This document shows, in pieces, positions 32,105 through 40,109 of a DNA stretch of 64,000 nt; position 1 is the first letter of the stretch, and every line of letters starts with the position of its first letter. This DNA is from CAZEBW01 sp964510205. GTDB taxonomy: Bacteria > Chloroflexota > Anaerolineae > VGOG01. The stretch covers positions 17,515 to 81,514 of the forward strand of contig CAZEBW010000009.1 in assembly GCA_964510205.1 (NCBI GenBank). The letters run 5' to 3'. Under the pieces are notes generated by a model, which made no database searches, was not told the origin of the DNA, and saw nothing but the letters and a program-made list of their open reading frames with translations. A program made the translations under genes and the position numbers.

Positions 32105-34234
32105 ATGAAACGATTGTTCGGATGCGCAATGGTTATGTTAGCTCTTCTCGTTGTCTTGGCCATCGTTCTGGCCTGTGGGAACGGAATATACAGCCCTTCC
32201 CCATCCCCACCCACGCCCAGCCCCACGCCGGAGCCCACGCCCGAACCACGACACACGGGCGCTCCCCCACCAGAGGAGACAGCGACTGCAACCGCTGTCC
32301 CATCCACGCCCCTGCCATCCCCCGCCACAGAAGAAACGCCCACAGACACACCCGTGCCAACGCCGACCACCGAACCGCCAACGCCCAGCCCTGAGCCCTC
32401 GCCCACCGGGGAGGCGCCCACCCCCACGCCTCCGGCGAGCCAGGAGCCGCCCGACCTGACCGTTGCCGTGCAGTCCCCCAGCGGCGAGGCGTTGAACAGC
32501 GTGGTTGACGGCAACGGCCTGCTTCTCGTCGCCCGCCTGGACAATCCGACGGACGCGCCTGTCGAGGGCGCCGTGCAGTTTGTCCTGGACGACACTGCGG
32601 TTGAGCCTATGGCCACTTGCCAGCTCCAGGCAGCGCCTGGCTCAAGCGGCGCCTGCACAGCGGTCGCGTCCGCCGATGGTTGGGCCTGGCAGAATCGCCA
32701 GCGTGTTCAAAAACGCAGCCTGCTGGCCACGCTAGAACAGCACCAGCTCGCGGCCTCGATCAGTGTCAGCGTGCAGCCCAAGCCCGTGGTGCTGGTGCAC
32801 GGCACAAACTCCGGGGCCTGGGCGTGGCAGGCATGGACCGGTGCGGACGGGTTCCTGGCCGCCCAGGGACTGCGCGGTTTCGCCGTGGGCGATGGACAAT
32901 TTGGCATTGAACCGATGAACATCGGCGATTTCAACCAACCGCGCCAACCCACCAACACCATCGCTGAGAACGCCGCCATCCTGGCCCGCTACGTGGAAGC
33001 CGTCCGACAGGCCACAGGCGCTGAGCGGGTGGACGTCGTAAGCCACAGCGCGGGGGGACTCGTCTCCCGCCACTACGTTGCCACCCTGATGCCCGTGGTG
33101 GAACGTGCGGGGCTGCCGTCCGTGCCAGCGGTAAACCAGTTATACATGCTGGGAACTCCCAACGCGGGCACGACCTGCGCCATCCTACCGGCCATCCTGG
33201 GTCTGTACGCCCCAGCCTCGGCACAGATGACGCCATCCTACACCCAGAACATCTTCAACCACGACATCAACGACTCGCGGGGCGTCCCCTTCTTGGTCCT
33301 GGCTGGCGATCCCATCCGCGACTACACCGCCCTGGTGTGCACCACGGTGCCCACCGACGTGTACGTGTCTGTAGCCAGCGCCGCCGCCTCCATTCCCGTC
33401 ATCGCTACCCAAATGCCGGTGCTTCACGGGGAACAGATCACGTCGCCCGAGGCGTTCGACGCCGTGTTTCGCAGCCTGGCCCGCAGCCCGGATGAATACC
33501 CCATTCCCCTTCCCACGGCGCCCGCTCCGTCCCAGAGGACGCCAGTTGAGTCCACTGGCAACAGCTTACAGATCGCCGCCCTCGAAAGCGGGACGCTGGA
33601 CCCAGAGAAGCCCACCACCCTGCGTCTTGACGTGGACAAGGCCGAGGCCATGAGCGTCGTGCTTTACACCCCCGGCCAGGACGTGGGCATGACCCTCACC
33701 ACCAGCCGCGACCGCGAAATCGCCCCGGAGACGGTTGCCAGCCAGCCCGACGTCACCCTGCGCAAGGAAGACGATCCGAGCACGCCCGTGAGCAAGGGCT
33801 TTCGCATCGCGAACCCGGAGACGGGCGCGTGGGAGGTGCAGTTGACCTCCACGGCCAAGCTGCCCAAAGCGGGGAGCCTGTGGGCGGTGGCCGTGTTCGT
33901 GGAGAGCGACCTGCGGCTGACGGGCGAGGCCCGCCCAGCGGCCGTCCAGCCAGGCGAGGCCGTCGTGCTGCGGGCCGTGCTGACCGGCCCCGGCGACGCC
34001 GCCAGCACCCAGGTGAAGGCCGTGATTCGCGACACGGGAGGCCAGGTGGTGGCCGAGACGCCTCTGTTCGACAATGGCGCTCACCAGGACGACAAGGCTG
34101 GCGACGGCGTGTTCGCGGCCGCGTGGAAAGCCCCGGCCCCTGGCGTGTACACCGCTACCCTCACCGCCGTGGGCCAGCGCTCGGATGGCGTGCCGTTTCA
34201 GAGAGTGGCGGTTGTTGCAGTGCAAGTCAAGTGA
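32105..34234 (+). CDS. Surface lipoprotein with lipase-like alpha/beta hydrolase domain
   Basis: The N-terminus has a lipobox (VLAC, near residue 24), then a Pro/Thr/Ser/Glu-rich wall-spanning linker of about 90 residues. An Ig-like region covers about residues 115-220. The hydrolase starts at KPVVLVHGTNSGAWAWQ (oxyanion region). The nucleophile elbow VVSHSAGGLVSRHYV (GxSxG-type SHSAG) sits near residue 310, and PVLHGEQI supplies a possible catalytic His. The C-terminal 110 residues (LFDNGAHQDDKAGDGVFAA) resemble the choice-of-anchor X type domain. It probably cleaves esters outside the cell; substrate unknown. GGAGG precedes ATG 32105. 709 aa. GC-rich codon use matches the neighbours. Confidence 0.85.
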   Translation: MKRLFGCAMVMLALLVVLAIVLACGNGIYSPSPSPPTPSPTPEPTPEPRHTGAPPPEETATATAVPSTPLPSPATEETPTDTPVPTPTTEPPTPSPEPSPTGEAPTPTPPASQEPPDLTVAVQSPSGEALNSVVDGNGLLLVARLDNPTDAPVEGAVQFVLDDTAVEPMATCQLQAAPGSSGACTAVASADGWAWQNRQRVQKRSLLATLEQHQLAASISVSVQPKPVVLVHGTNSGAWAWQAWTGADGFLAAQGLRGFAVGDGQFGIEPMNIGDFNQPRQPTNTIAENAAILARYVEAVRQATGAERVDVVSHSAGGLVSRHYVATLMPVVERAGLPSVPAVNQLYMLGTPNAGTTCAILPAILGLYAPASAQMTPSYTQNIFNHDINDSRGVPFLVLAGDPIRDYTALVCTTVPTDVYVSVASAAASIPVIATQMPVLHGEQITSPEAFDAVFRSLARSPDEYPIPLPTAPAPSQRTPVESTGNSLQIAALESGTLDPEKPTTLRLDVDKAEAMSVVLYTPGQDVGMTLTTSRDREIAPETVASQPDVTLRKEDDPSTPVSKGFRIANPETGAWEVQLTSTAKLPKAGSLWAVAVFVESDLRLTGEARPAAVQPGEAVVLRAVLTGPGDAASTQVKAVIRDTGGQVVAETPLFDNGAHQDDKAGDGVFAAAWKAPAPGVYTATLTAVGQRSDGVPFQRVAVVAVQVK

Positions 34235-34280
34235 GACGCCTCCTCTTGGCAGTTTTTGGCAGCCTTTGCCCTTGCAATGG

Positions 34281-34323
34281 CAGCCCCTTTGTGGTTTAAT
34301 AGAATAGAATCACAAAGGGGCTG
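34281..34323 (+). terminator. Terminator after the lipase gene
   Basis: A perfect 13-bp stem CAGCCCCTTTGTG/CACAAAGGGGCTG (34281-34293 with 34311-34323) is followed by TTCCTT. Confidence 0.75.
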
Positions 34324-34384
34324 TTCCTTGCCTCACAGCGATAGACCCATACGCCGGTCAACAAATCGTCAAAGGGAGATAAAC

Positions 34385-34753
34385 GTGACCCAGGTTCAAC
34401 ATACATCGTTACGCTCAGCAGCGCGGGTTCTGATGATCATCACCATCGTCTTCTGGCTGTGGTTCGGCATCGGCTCGGCCTACGCGGAGAACGCGGGGCT
34501 ATTCAACTGGCTGATGCACATCCTGGCGCCAGCGGGCATCTTCGCCCTGAGCACACTCGTCGCCTGGCGCTGGGAGGGCATCGGTGGAGCGATGCTGGCG
34601 CTGGAGGGCCTAGCCGCCCTGGGCTTCGTCGTGCGCGCCTTTCTCCTGGGGAACTTCACCGCCTCGACTCTACTGCTCATGTGTCTGACCCTGGGCCTCC
34701 CTCCGCTGGCGGCGAGAATCCTGTTCCTGATCTGCTGGCAGCGATCGAGGTGA
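34385..34753 (+). CDS. Small four-helix membrane protein of unknown function
   Basis: 122 residues with four hydrophobic segments (near 15-33, 42-60, 66-86 and 92-116) and few charged residues. I recognise no catalytic motif. GTG 34385 is selected because AAGGGAGAT lies just upstream; the open frame continues to 34256 but crosses the preceding terminator. It resembles small YrdB-like integral membrane proteins in overall layout only. A stuttering repeat follows its stop codon. Confidence 0.72.
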   Translation: MTQVQHTSLRSAARVLMIITIVFWLWFGIGSAYAENAGLFNWLMHILAPAGIFALSTLVAWRWEGIGGAMLALEGLAALGFVVRAFLLGNFTASTLLLMCLTLGLPPLAARILFLICWQRSR

Positions 34754-34758
34754 GTCTT

Positions 34759-34820
34759 TGAACGTGTTGCGTATTGCGTATTGCGTGCGCATGATACGAA
34801 ACACGCAATACGGAATGAGG
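34759..34820. repeat. Stuttering CGTATTG repeat
   Basis: GTGTTGCGTATTGCGTATTGCG is followed by the complementary CGAAACACGCAATACGG, giving a hairpin just before the radical SAM gene. Confidence 0.7.
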
Positions 34821-34827
34821 GATTATA

Positions 34828-36120
34828 ATGCGGCTTGAAGGTTTCCTCAGGACCCAACTCCAGAGATCGTTGACCAAACAGAGTGATGTTGCCCTAACAA
34901 GCAAGGTTCCCTCACTGGAGAGCAGCTTTCAGGACATTGACGAACTCGGCCTTTATCTCCACATTCCCTTCTGCCGCCAAATCTGCCCTTACTGCCCTTA
35001 CAACAAGGAGATGTATCATCCTGAGGTAGCGAAGAGATACGCCGACGCGGTTAAGAAAGAGATTGACATCTATGCTGAGCTGATTGGCAACAGACCCGTG
35101 ACCTCTTTCTACATCGGCGGCGGAACACCCACCACCATGCTCTACAGCGGGCTGGACAGGATTCTGGAGCACGTCTTTGCAGCCTTCAACATGCAGTGCG
35201 ACGTTCACATGGAGAGCCATCCCAATGACTTGACCGTGGACAATCTCCAGGCTATCAGCTCCCTCGGCGTGGGGCACCTGAGTATCGGCGTGGAGGCGCT
35301 TCAGGACCACCACCTGAAGGCCCTGCGCAGGCCGTACTCTGTCCAGCAGGTCATGGCCGCCGTCGGTCGGGCGGCTGCCAACGGATTCAAGTGCGTCAAT
35401 GCCGATTTCATTTTCGCCTTGCCGGGCCAGACCTGCGGCGAGGTTGAGCAGGCTGGCCAGGCCCTGATTGAGATGGGCGTTGATCAGGTAGCTGCTTATC
35501 CGCTGTTCAGATTCCCCTACACCCAACTGGGCCAAGCGGCCAACGGGCATAACCACGACATCGGCCGCATCTTCAGACGAAGAAAGATGCTGGGCATCCT
35601 GGAGAGGATTTTCTATGGCGCGGGCTACGAAAGAACCTCCGTTTGGGCCTTCACCAGGATAGGCGTGACAAGGTACTGTTCCGTGACCGTTCCCTTATAC
35701 GTGGGCCTGGGCGCCAGCGGAGGCTCCTATCTCAAGGACGTTTTCTACCTCAACACCTTCAACGTTGCCGAGTACATCAAGGCCCTCGAAAATGGGAGGC
35801 TGCCCATCGCCCTGTCCCTCGATCTAACAGAGAACATGCAGATGGCGGGCTGGCTGTACTGGCGAATCTATGAGACCAGGTTCAAAAGAAGCGATTTCCA
35901 GAGAAGATTTGGCCAGGAATTCGATAGGGTCTACGGGAAGTACATGAGGCTGTTCTCTCTCCTCGGATTCTTGAAGAAAGATGATGGGGATGAGATCGTT
36001 CTCTCCGACAACGGCACATATTGGCTTCACGTGTTACAGGACCTGTTCTCCATAGAATACATCAGCCAGCTCTGGGGGATGTCCAAGCAGGAGCCCTGGC
36101 CGGAGAAGGTGGTGTTGTGA
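34828..36120 (+). CDS. HemW-like radical SAM protein
   Basis: A 430-aa radical SAM protein related to coproporphyrinogen III oxidase/HemW. YLHIPFCRQICPYCPYNK carries the CxxxCxxC cluster, YIGGGTPTTM is the second family motif, and GVGHLSIGVEALQD and FALPGQTCGEV follow. HemW proteins act as heme chaperones, and no heme genes are nearby. The C-terminal part does not follow the HemW pattern I recall, so it may have another role. ATG 34828 gives a 45-residue N-terminal extension before the core; ribosome-site evidence is weak (GAGGGATTATA). Confidence 0.85.
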   Translation: MRLEGFLRTQLQRSLTKQSDVALTSKVPSLESSFQDIDELGLYLHIPFCRQICPYCPYNKEMYHPEVAKRYADAVKKEIDIYAELIGNRPVTSFYIGGGTPTTMLYSGLDRILEHVFAAFNMQCDVHMESHPNDLTVDNLQAISSLGVGHLSIGVEALQDHHLKALRRPYSVQQVMAAVGRAAANGFKCVNADFIFALPGQTCGEVEQAGQALIEMGVDQVAAYPLFRFPYTQLGQAANGHNHDIGRIFRRRKMLGILERIFYGAGYERTSVWAFTRIGVTRYCSVTVPLYVGLGASGGSYLKDVFYLNTFNVAEYIKALENGRLPIALSLDLTENMQMAGWLYWRIYETRFKRSDFQRRFGQEFDRVYGKYMRLFSLLGFLKKDDGDEIVLSDNGTYWLHVLQDLFSIEYISQLWGMSKQEPWPEKVVL

Positions 36121-36215
36121 GGGGAAACTCCCGCCACAGCTACCGCTGTTGCGGGAGTAGTTGAACCTCCCGCCAATAAAAATGGTACTATTGATGGATC
36201 ACCACGAGGGGAGGG

Positions 36216-36638
36216 ATGGCCGTGATCCTCAGAGTGTGGGATGTGACCTTTGTGGTGAAAGACCTGGACCGAGCGGTGGACTTCTACGAGAACGTTCTGG
36301 GGCTGCCGAAGAAGTACCAGTTCTCTAGCTACGCCGGCTTCGACTGCGGCGGGGTGGAGATCGGCTTGGCGCCAGGCCGCACAAACGAGGTGCAAGAAGA
36401 TGCGCCCTGCGTGGACTTCCTGGTGCGGGACGTGGACGAAGCCCACCGCACACTGGGCGAGCGGGGCGTCCGCTTCCTCAAGGAGCCCCACGACACGCTG
36501 TGGGGCAGCCGCGTTGCCCTGTTCCCCGACCCAGACGGCAACGTGCTGCAGTTGGTGCAGATAGACTGGCCCAGGTACTTCGCCGTCTGCGCGCCGCAGT
36601 ATATGGGCCAGTGGCGGCCCTGCAGGACCTGGACTTGA
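36216..36638 (+). CDS. VOC (glyoxalase/bleomycin resistance) family protein with altered C-terminus
   Basis: A vicinal-oxygen-chelate fold: DVTFVVKDLDRAVDFYENVLGL at the start and a second half with FLVRDVDEAHRTLGERGV and LFPDPDGNVLQLVQ. Members include lyases, dioxygenases and isomerases acting with a divalent metal; substrate unknown. GAGGGGAGGG precedes ATG 36216. The last 20 residues after LVQIDWP do not look like the family. They are read out of frame from the remnant of an ABC ATPase gene that follows, so the original stop was probably lost in a deletion. Confidence 0.85.
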   Translation: MAVILRVWDVTFVVKDLDRAVDFYENVLGLPKKYQFSSYAGFDCGGVEIGLAPGRTNEVQEDAPCVDFLVRDVDEAHRTLGERGVRFLKEPHDTLWGSRVALFPDPDGNVLQLVQIDWPRYFAVCAPQYMGQWRPCRTWT

Positions 36639-36840
36639 CCGTCGAGACGGGAACCATCTTCGGCTTCCTGGGGCCGAACGGGGCCGGCAAGACCACCACC
36701 ATCCGTCTGCTGGTGGGGCTGGCCAGGCCCACCAGCGGGCGAGGCTGGGTGGCCGGGCACGAAGTGACCGCCGACGGGGAAGCCGCCCGCCGCTTGATCG
36801 GCTACCTCCCCGAAGAGCCAGCCTTCTACCCCTGGATGAG
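36599..36840 (+). pseudogene. ABC exporter ATPase, N-terminal remnant
   Basis: About 80 codons in one frame encode VYGPVAALQDLDLTVETG, FGFLGPNGAGKTTTIRLL (Walker A) and GYLPEEPAFYPWM, the start of an ABC-2 type export ATPase. The first few residues, the signature and Walker B are missing. It overlaps the VOC gene in another frame and joins a permease fragment at about 36841. Confidence 0.8.
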
Positions 36841-36999
36841 CGGGTCGGCCACTACATGCCCACCGCGCTGCTGGGATGGGCGCGGGCCCTAATGATCGGG
36901 GCTGGCGAACCGGCCTGGGGCGCGCTGGCCGTCAGCCTGGGGGGCATCGTCGCCTGCCTGGGCGCCGCGCTGATGGCGTTCGAGCGGCAAGAACTGTAA
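36841..36999 (+). pseudogene. ABC-2 exporter permease, C-terminal remnant
   Basis: In a different frame from the ATPase remnant, about 52 codons read VGHYMPTALLGWARALM and then a hydrophobic segment ending in FERQEL-stop (TAA 36997-36999). This looks like the last transmembrane part of an ABC-2 permease. An internal deletion appears to have joined the two genes. Confidence 0.65.
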
Positions 37000-37040
37000 T
37001 CACGAAAGCTGCAACGCACGACACGAACAGCCATACCAAG

Positions 37041-37072
37041 AAAAAAACCGATCTGCCCCAAAACAGATCGGT
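37041..37072 (-). terminator. Intrinsic terminator of tRNA-Asp
   Basis: On the minus strand ACCGATCTG (37072-37064) pairs with CAGATCGGT (37055-37047) across an 8-base loop and is followed by seven T residues. Confidence 0.9.
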
Positions 37073-37076
37073 CTTC

Positions 37077-37153
37077 TGGCGGGAGCGACGGGATTCGAAC
37101 CCGCGATCTTCGGCTTGACAGGCCGACATGTTAGGCCACTACACTACGCCCCC
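37077..37153 (-). tRNA. tRNA-Asp (anticodon GTC)
   Basis: The acceptor GGGGGCG pairs with CGCTCCC (one G-U). The D stem GTGT/ACAT, the anticodon stem TCGGC/GCCGA with loop CTGTCAA, and the T-arm GGTTCGAATCC are present. The anticodon GTC reads Asp codons. The discriminator is G, as expected for Asp, and CCA is encoded. It has its own promoter and terminator. Confidence 0.97.
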
Positions 37154-37165
37154 ATACGGCGATAC

Positions 37166-37194
37166 ATGATAGCACAGAAAGCGTTTTTCGTCAA
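37166..37194 (-). promoter_or_regulatory. Promoter of tRNA-Asp
   Basis: On the minus strand TTGACG (37194-37189), a 17-bp spacer and TATCAT (37171-37166) end 13 bp before the tRNA 5' end. The -35 overlaps the last codons of the CPBP gene. Confidence 0.7.
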
Positions 37195-37820
37195 GTCGCA
37201 CCCAGCTCCACCACCGAAGGCAAGAATAGCAAGACCACGTTGACCATGGCGTGGCAGCTCATGCTCGCACTCAAGCCATAGCGCTGGCACACGTAACCAT
37301 AGACAAAGCCCAAGAGCGCCATGGCCACGATCACGGCAATCAGCACGGCAGGAAAGCCGCTGAGGCCAGGCAAGAAGAGGATGCCCTGGCCCAGGCCGTA
37401 GAGCAAAGCCGCGACCACCAAGCCTCGCTCCCGCTGCAAGTAGCCTCGGAAATAGAGCCCCTCGATGGGCGCGGCGAGGAGCACCAGATTCTGAAAAAGG
37501 GCCGGCTCGCTGGTCGAAGGGAAAAGCCTGGCCGAGGTGTTTCTGAGAACATCCCCGGCCAACAGCAACAGCGGCAAGGAGATGACCAGGCCAACGACGG
37601 CCCCACGTCCCAGATTGATCAGGCTGTACTGGGCGTCTATGGCCTTCTCCTCGGCGTAGAGCAGGCTGATGCCCAACAGCGCCAGCCACAGCACGAGCAA
37701 GCGAGCTTCTCGCCCTATCTGCAAAGTTCCCAAACCGACCACCGCGAAGATCAGGAAGGTCAAATAGGGGTCAACTCTGGCCAAACTGTATCGCTTCTTC
37801 TTACCCCGCTTGGGACTCAC
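37191..37820 (-). CDS. CPBP (CAAX protease/bacteriocin-processing) family membrane protein, divergent active site
   Basis: 209 residues with about six hydrophobic segments. PIEGLYFRGYLQRE corresponds to the CPBP motif 1 (EExxxR), but the second Glu is Gly. SMSCHAMVNVV is the later His motif (HxxxN). The family are intramembrane metalloproteases; with one motif Glu replaced, activity is doubtful. ATG 37820 overlaps the threonine aldolase stop by 4 bp (ATGA), so it is co-expressed with ltaE. No bacteriocin or prenylation genes are near. Confidence 0.8.
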   Translation of the reverse strand: MSPKRGKKKRYSLARVDPYLTFLIFAVVGLGTLQIGREARLLVLWLALLGISLLYAEEKAIDAQYSLINLGRGAVVGLVISLPLLLLAGDVLRNTSARLFPSTSEPALFQNLVLLAAPIEGLYFRGYLQRERGLVVAALLYGLGQGILFLPGLSGFPAVLIAVIVAMALLGFVYGYVCQRYGLSASMSCHAMVNVVLLFLPSVVELGAT

Positions 37821-38857
37821 AACGGCTCCATCACCTCTCGCGCTGCGGCCAGGGCTATCTCGATGTCGTCGGCCTCAATGCCGTGGTGGGTCACGGCCCG
37901 CAAGCGACGGCCTTCGATGGCCAACAGCTTCACGCCCCGCTCAGCCAATCTGGCCGCGAGCTCCGCCGGCGTCAGTCGCTCGCTGACCAGCTCGAAGATG
38001 ACGATGTTGGTCTGCACGCTGTCCAAATCAACGGCCAGCTCCGGCATCTCAGCCAGCCCCTCGGCCAGGCGGCGGGCGTTGGCGTGATCCTCCGCCATAC
38101 GATCCACCATCTGCTCCAGGGCCACGATGCCCGCCGCGGCGATGACGCCCGCCTGACGCATCCCGCCGCCCACGATCTTGCGGCTGCGCCGCGCCTCGTA
38201 GATGAAATCCTCATCTCCGCAGAGGAGCGAACCCACCGGAGCCGACAGGCCCTTGGATAGACAGAACTGCACCGAGTCCACGTCCGTCACCAGCTCTTTT
38301 ACGTCAATTCCCAGCGCCACGGCGGCGTTGAAGACGCGCGCGCCGTCGAGATGGACAGCCAGGCCGTGACGATGCGCCAGATCGCAAACGGCTTGGGTAT
38401 ACTCCGGCGTGAGCACCGCCCCGCCGCAGCGGTTATGGGTGTTTTCCAGGCAGATCAGCCTGCTGCGGGGGAAGTGGACGTTTTCGGGACGGATAGCGGC
38501 TTCGACGTCGGCCAGGTTCAGCGTGCCGTCGGGCTGGTTGGGCACCGTACGAGGGTGAATACCCCCCAGCGCCGCCGAGCCGCCGGCCTCGTAGAGAAAG
38601 GTGTGGGATATGTGGCCCAAGATGAACTCATCCCCCCGTCCGCAGTGGGTCAGCAGAGCCACCAGATTTCCCATCGTGCCGCTGACCACGTACAGCGCGG
38701 CTTCCTTGCCCAAGCGCTGGGCAGCCATCTCCTCCAGCCGATTGACGGTCGGGTCTTCCCCAAAAACGTCGTCGCCCACCTCAGCCCGATAGATGGCTTC
38801 GCGCATGGCCGGCGTGGGCAAGGTCACGGTGTCGCTTCTTAGGTCTACTATTCTCAC
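37817..38857 (-). CDS. ltaE: Low-specificity L-threonine aldolase
   Basis: A PLP enzyme of fold type I that splits threonine/allo-threonine into glycine and acetaldehyde. The N-terminus DLRSDTVTLPTPAMREA and GEDPTVNRLE are diagnostic, as is CLENTHNRCGGAVL. The PLP lysine is in FCLSKGLSAPVG (near residue 200). Length 346 aa, typical. AGGGAGGAAAGCGTGAGA precedes ATG 38857. It is coupled to the downstream CPBP gene. Confidence 0.95.
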   Translation of the reverse strand: MRIVDLRSDTVTLPTPAMREAIYRAEVGDDVFGEDPTVNRLEEMAAQRLGKEAALYVVSGTMGNLVALLTHCGRGDEFILGHISHTFLYEAGGSAALGGIHPRTVPNQPDGTLNLADVEAAIRPENVHFPRSRLICLENTHNRCGGAVLTPEYTQAVCDLAHRHGLAVHLDGARVFNAAVALGIDVKELVTDVDSVQFCLSKGLSAPVGSLLCGDEDFIYEARRSRKIVGGGMRQAGVIAAAGIVALEQMVDRMAEDHANARRLAEGLAEMPELAVDLDSVQTNIVIFELVSERLTPAELAARLAERGVKLLAIEGRRLRAVTHHGIEADDIEIALAAAREVMEPL

Positions 38858-39085
38858 GCTTTCCTCCCTGTGTTGATGATGCGTCTCTTATCACGCGGGA
38901 AGTCCTCCTGAAGAACGCAGGTGGGAGTCCTCACTTGTTGAGGGGCTCGCGGCCCGCAAACTGGCAGCCCGGTGGGAACAAGCCGAACAAGTTCGGGACT
39001 CCGTCGCTGCCGGGTGGGAATCCGTCCTACAATACGACGTTTTTCAACGAAGCTCAGGAGACCTCGCCCACCGGAAGAACCCCCA
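38858..39085. other. Intergenic stretch with repeated words
   Basis: 228 bp. It contains the word CGCGGGAAGTCCTCCT (38894-38909), also present at 31960-31975, and the related words CCCGGTGGGAA and CCGGGTGGGAA. No gene or terminator is evident. Confidence 0.4.
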
Positions 39086-39898
39086 CTAGTACTTCTTGAC
39101 CACCGCCCGGTAGGTGCGTGGTTGGCGGCACTGCAACAACTGAGACTCCTCGCGATTTTTCCGAACATCGTTCAGGTCAATGCGAGCCACCCCATAGCCC
39201 TCGATGCCCTCTTCAACGGAGACGTGCACCTCCCCCCGTGGGCCAACGACCATGCTTTGGCCAAAGAAGGCGTAGGTGTATTCCTCTCCCACGCGATTGG
39301 CAGCGGCCACAAAGAGTGAGTTCTCTAGCGCTCTGGCCCGTACATAAGTCCGCCACTCCTCCGCATCGGGCTGAGCCCAGTTGGCGCAGCAGACCAGCAG
39401 TTCCGCCCCGCCCAAAGCCAGGCTGCGGGCCACCTCGGGAAAAGCCAGGTCCCAGCCGATCACGAAACCAACCTGGCCAAACCTCGTCTCGAAGACGTGA
39501 TAGCGATAGCCGGCGCGAAAAGCCAACCGCTCCTCACCTCGCAGATGCACCTTGTGGTATTGGCCGATGAGCTCGCCGTCGGGACCGATCAAAATGGCCG
39601 CGTCGTAGAGGATGCTCTCCACGTCCTTCTTGGTCACCATCCCGAAAGCGATGTGGGTGTTGAACTCGGCCGCTCGCTGTGCCAACAGGTTGACGGTGGG
39701 GCCCGGCACCCGCTCAGCCAGATCGGTAAAGCGCACGCCACATTCATAGCCAGTGGTGACCAACTCGGGAAACACCACCAGTTCAACCTCTTGCTCGCTG
39801 CAGATCTTCTCAATGAAATTCGACATCCGCACCAGGTTCTCGCCAACGTCAGCCAGAAGCGGATTCATCTGCACCACGGCAACTCTGATTTCTGTCAT
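39086..39898 (-). CDS. Carbon-nitrogen hydrolase (nitrilase superfamily)
   Basis: A 270-aa amidase of the nitrilase fold. The catalytic triad is visible: Glu in VVFPELVTTGYE, Lys in KVHLRGEERLAF and Cys in ELLVCCANWAQP. Members hydrolyse amides such as N-carbamoyl amino acids, omega-amides or deaminated glutathione; the substrate is not resolved. ATG 39898 is preceded by AAGGAG; the longer frame to 39970 has no homology. A carbamoylase role beside a hydantoinase would be attractive, but this gene is 8 kb from the hyu island. Confidence 0.9.
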   Translation of the reverse strand: MTEIRVAVVQMNPLLADVGENLVRMSNFIEKICSEQEVELVVFPELVTTGYECGVRFTDLAERVPGPTVNLLAQRAAEFNTHIAFGMVTKKDVESILYDAAILIGPDGELIGQYHKVHLRGEERLAFRAGYRYHVFETRFGQVGFVIGWDLAFPEVARSLALGGAELLVCCANWAQPDAEEWRTYVRARALENSLFVAAANRVGEEYTYAFFGQSMVVGPRGEVHVSVEEGIEGYGVARIDLNDVRKNREESQLLQCRQPRTYRAVVKKY

Positions 39899-39970
39899 GA
39901 TCACTTGACTCCTTTTAGCGTGATTCGTTTGCGTGCCACATAGTATAACCACAATCCAGGTATTAGTCAA

Positions 39971-40010
39971 AAGGCGAGAGGCAACGAGGGAATGAGGGAA
40001 CGAGGAAGTG
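39971..40010. repeat. Stuttering GAGGCAACGAGGGAA repeat
   Basis: Short GAGGGAAYGAGG-type units in tandem, similar to the complementary CCTCGTTGCCTCGTT form at 45341-45392. Confidence 0.5.
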
Positions 40011-40020
40011 GAAACGGCGT

Positions 40021-40095
40021 GATCCCCAATTCGCGAGGGGGAGATTGCGGCAATCCAAGGGATTGCTTCGGCAAAAAGACGCCTCGCAATGACAC
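40021..40095. repeat. Dispersed palindrome family 1, copy 3
   Basis: GATCCCCAATTCGCGAG...GGGATTGCTTCGGC...GCCTCGCAATGACAC matches the other family members; the left end is shortened. Confidence 0.72.
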
Positions 40096-40109
40096 GGCCA
40101 CCTTGTTTC

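Noticed and set aside
31741..32394. 217-codon plus-strand frame before and into the lipase gene
   Set aside because: It runs through the transporter promoter region and then out of frame through the lipase linker, with no ribosome site.
32190..32460. Pro/Thr-rich tandem repeat as a separate element
   Set aside because: It is the low-complexity linker of the surface lipoprotein and has no regular unit length.
37060..37129. Short frame containing WRERRDSNPRSSA
   Set aside because: False translation across tRNA-Asp on the opposite strand.
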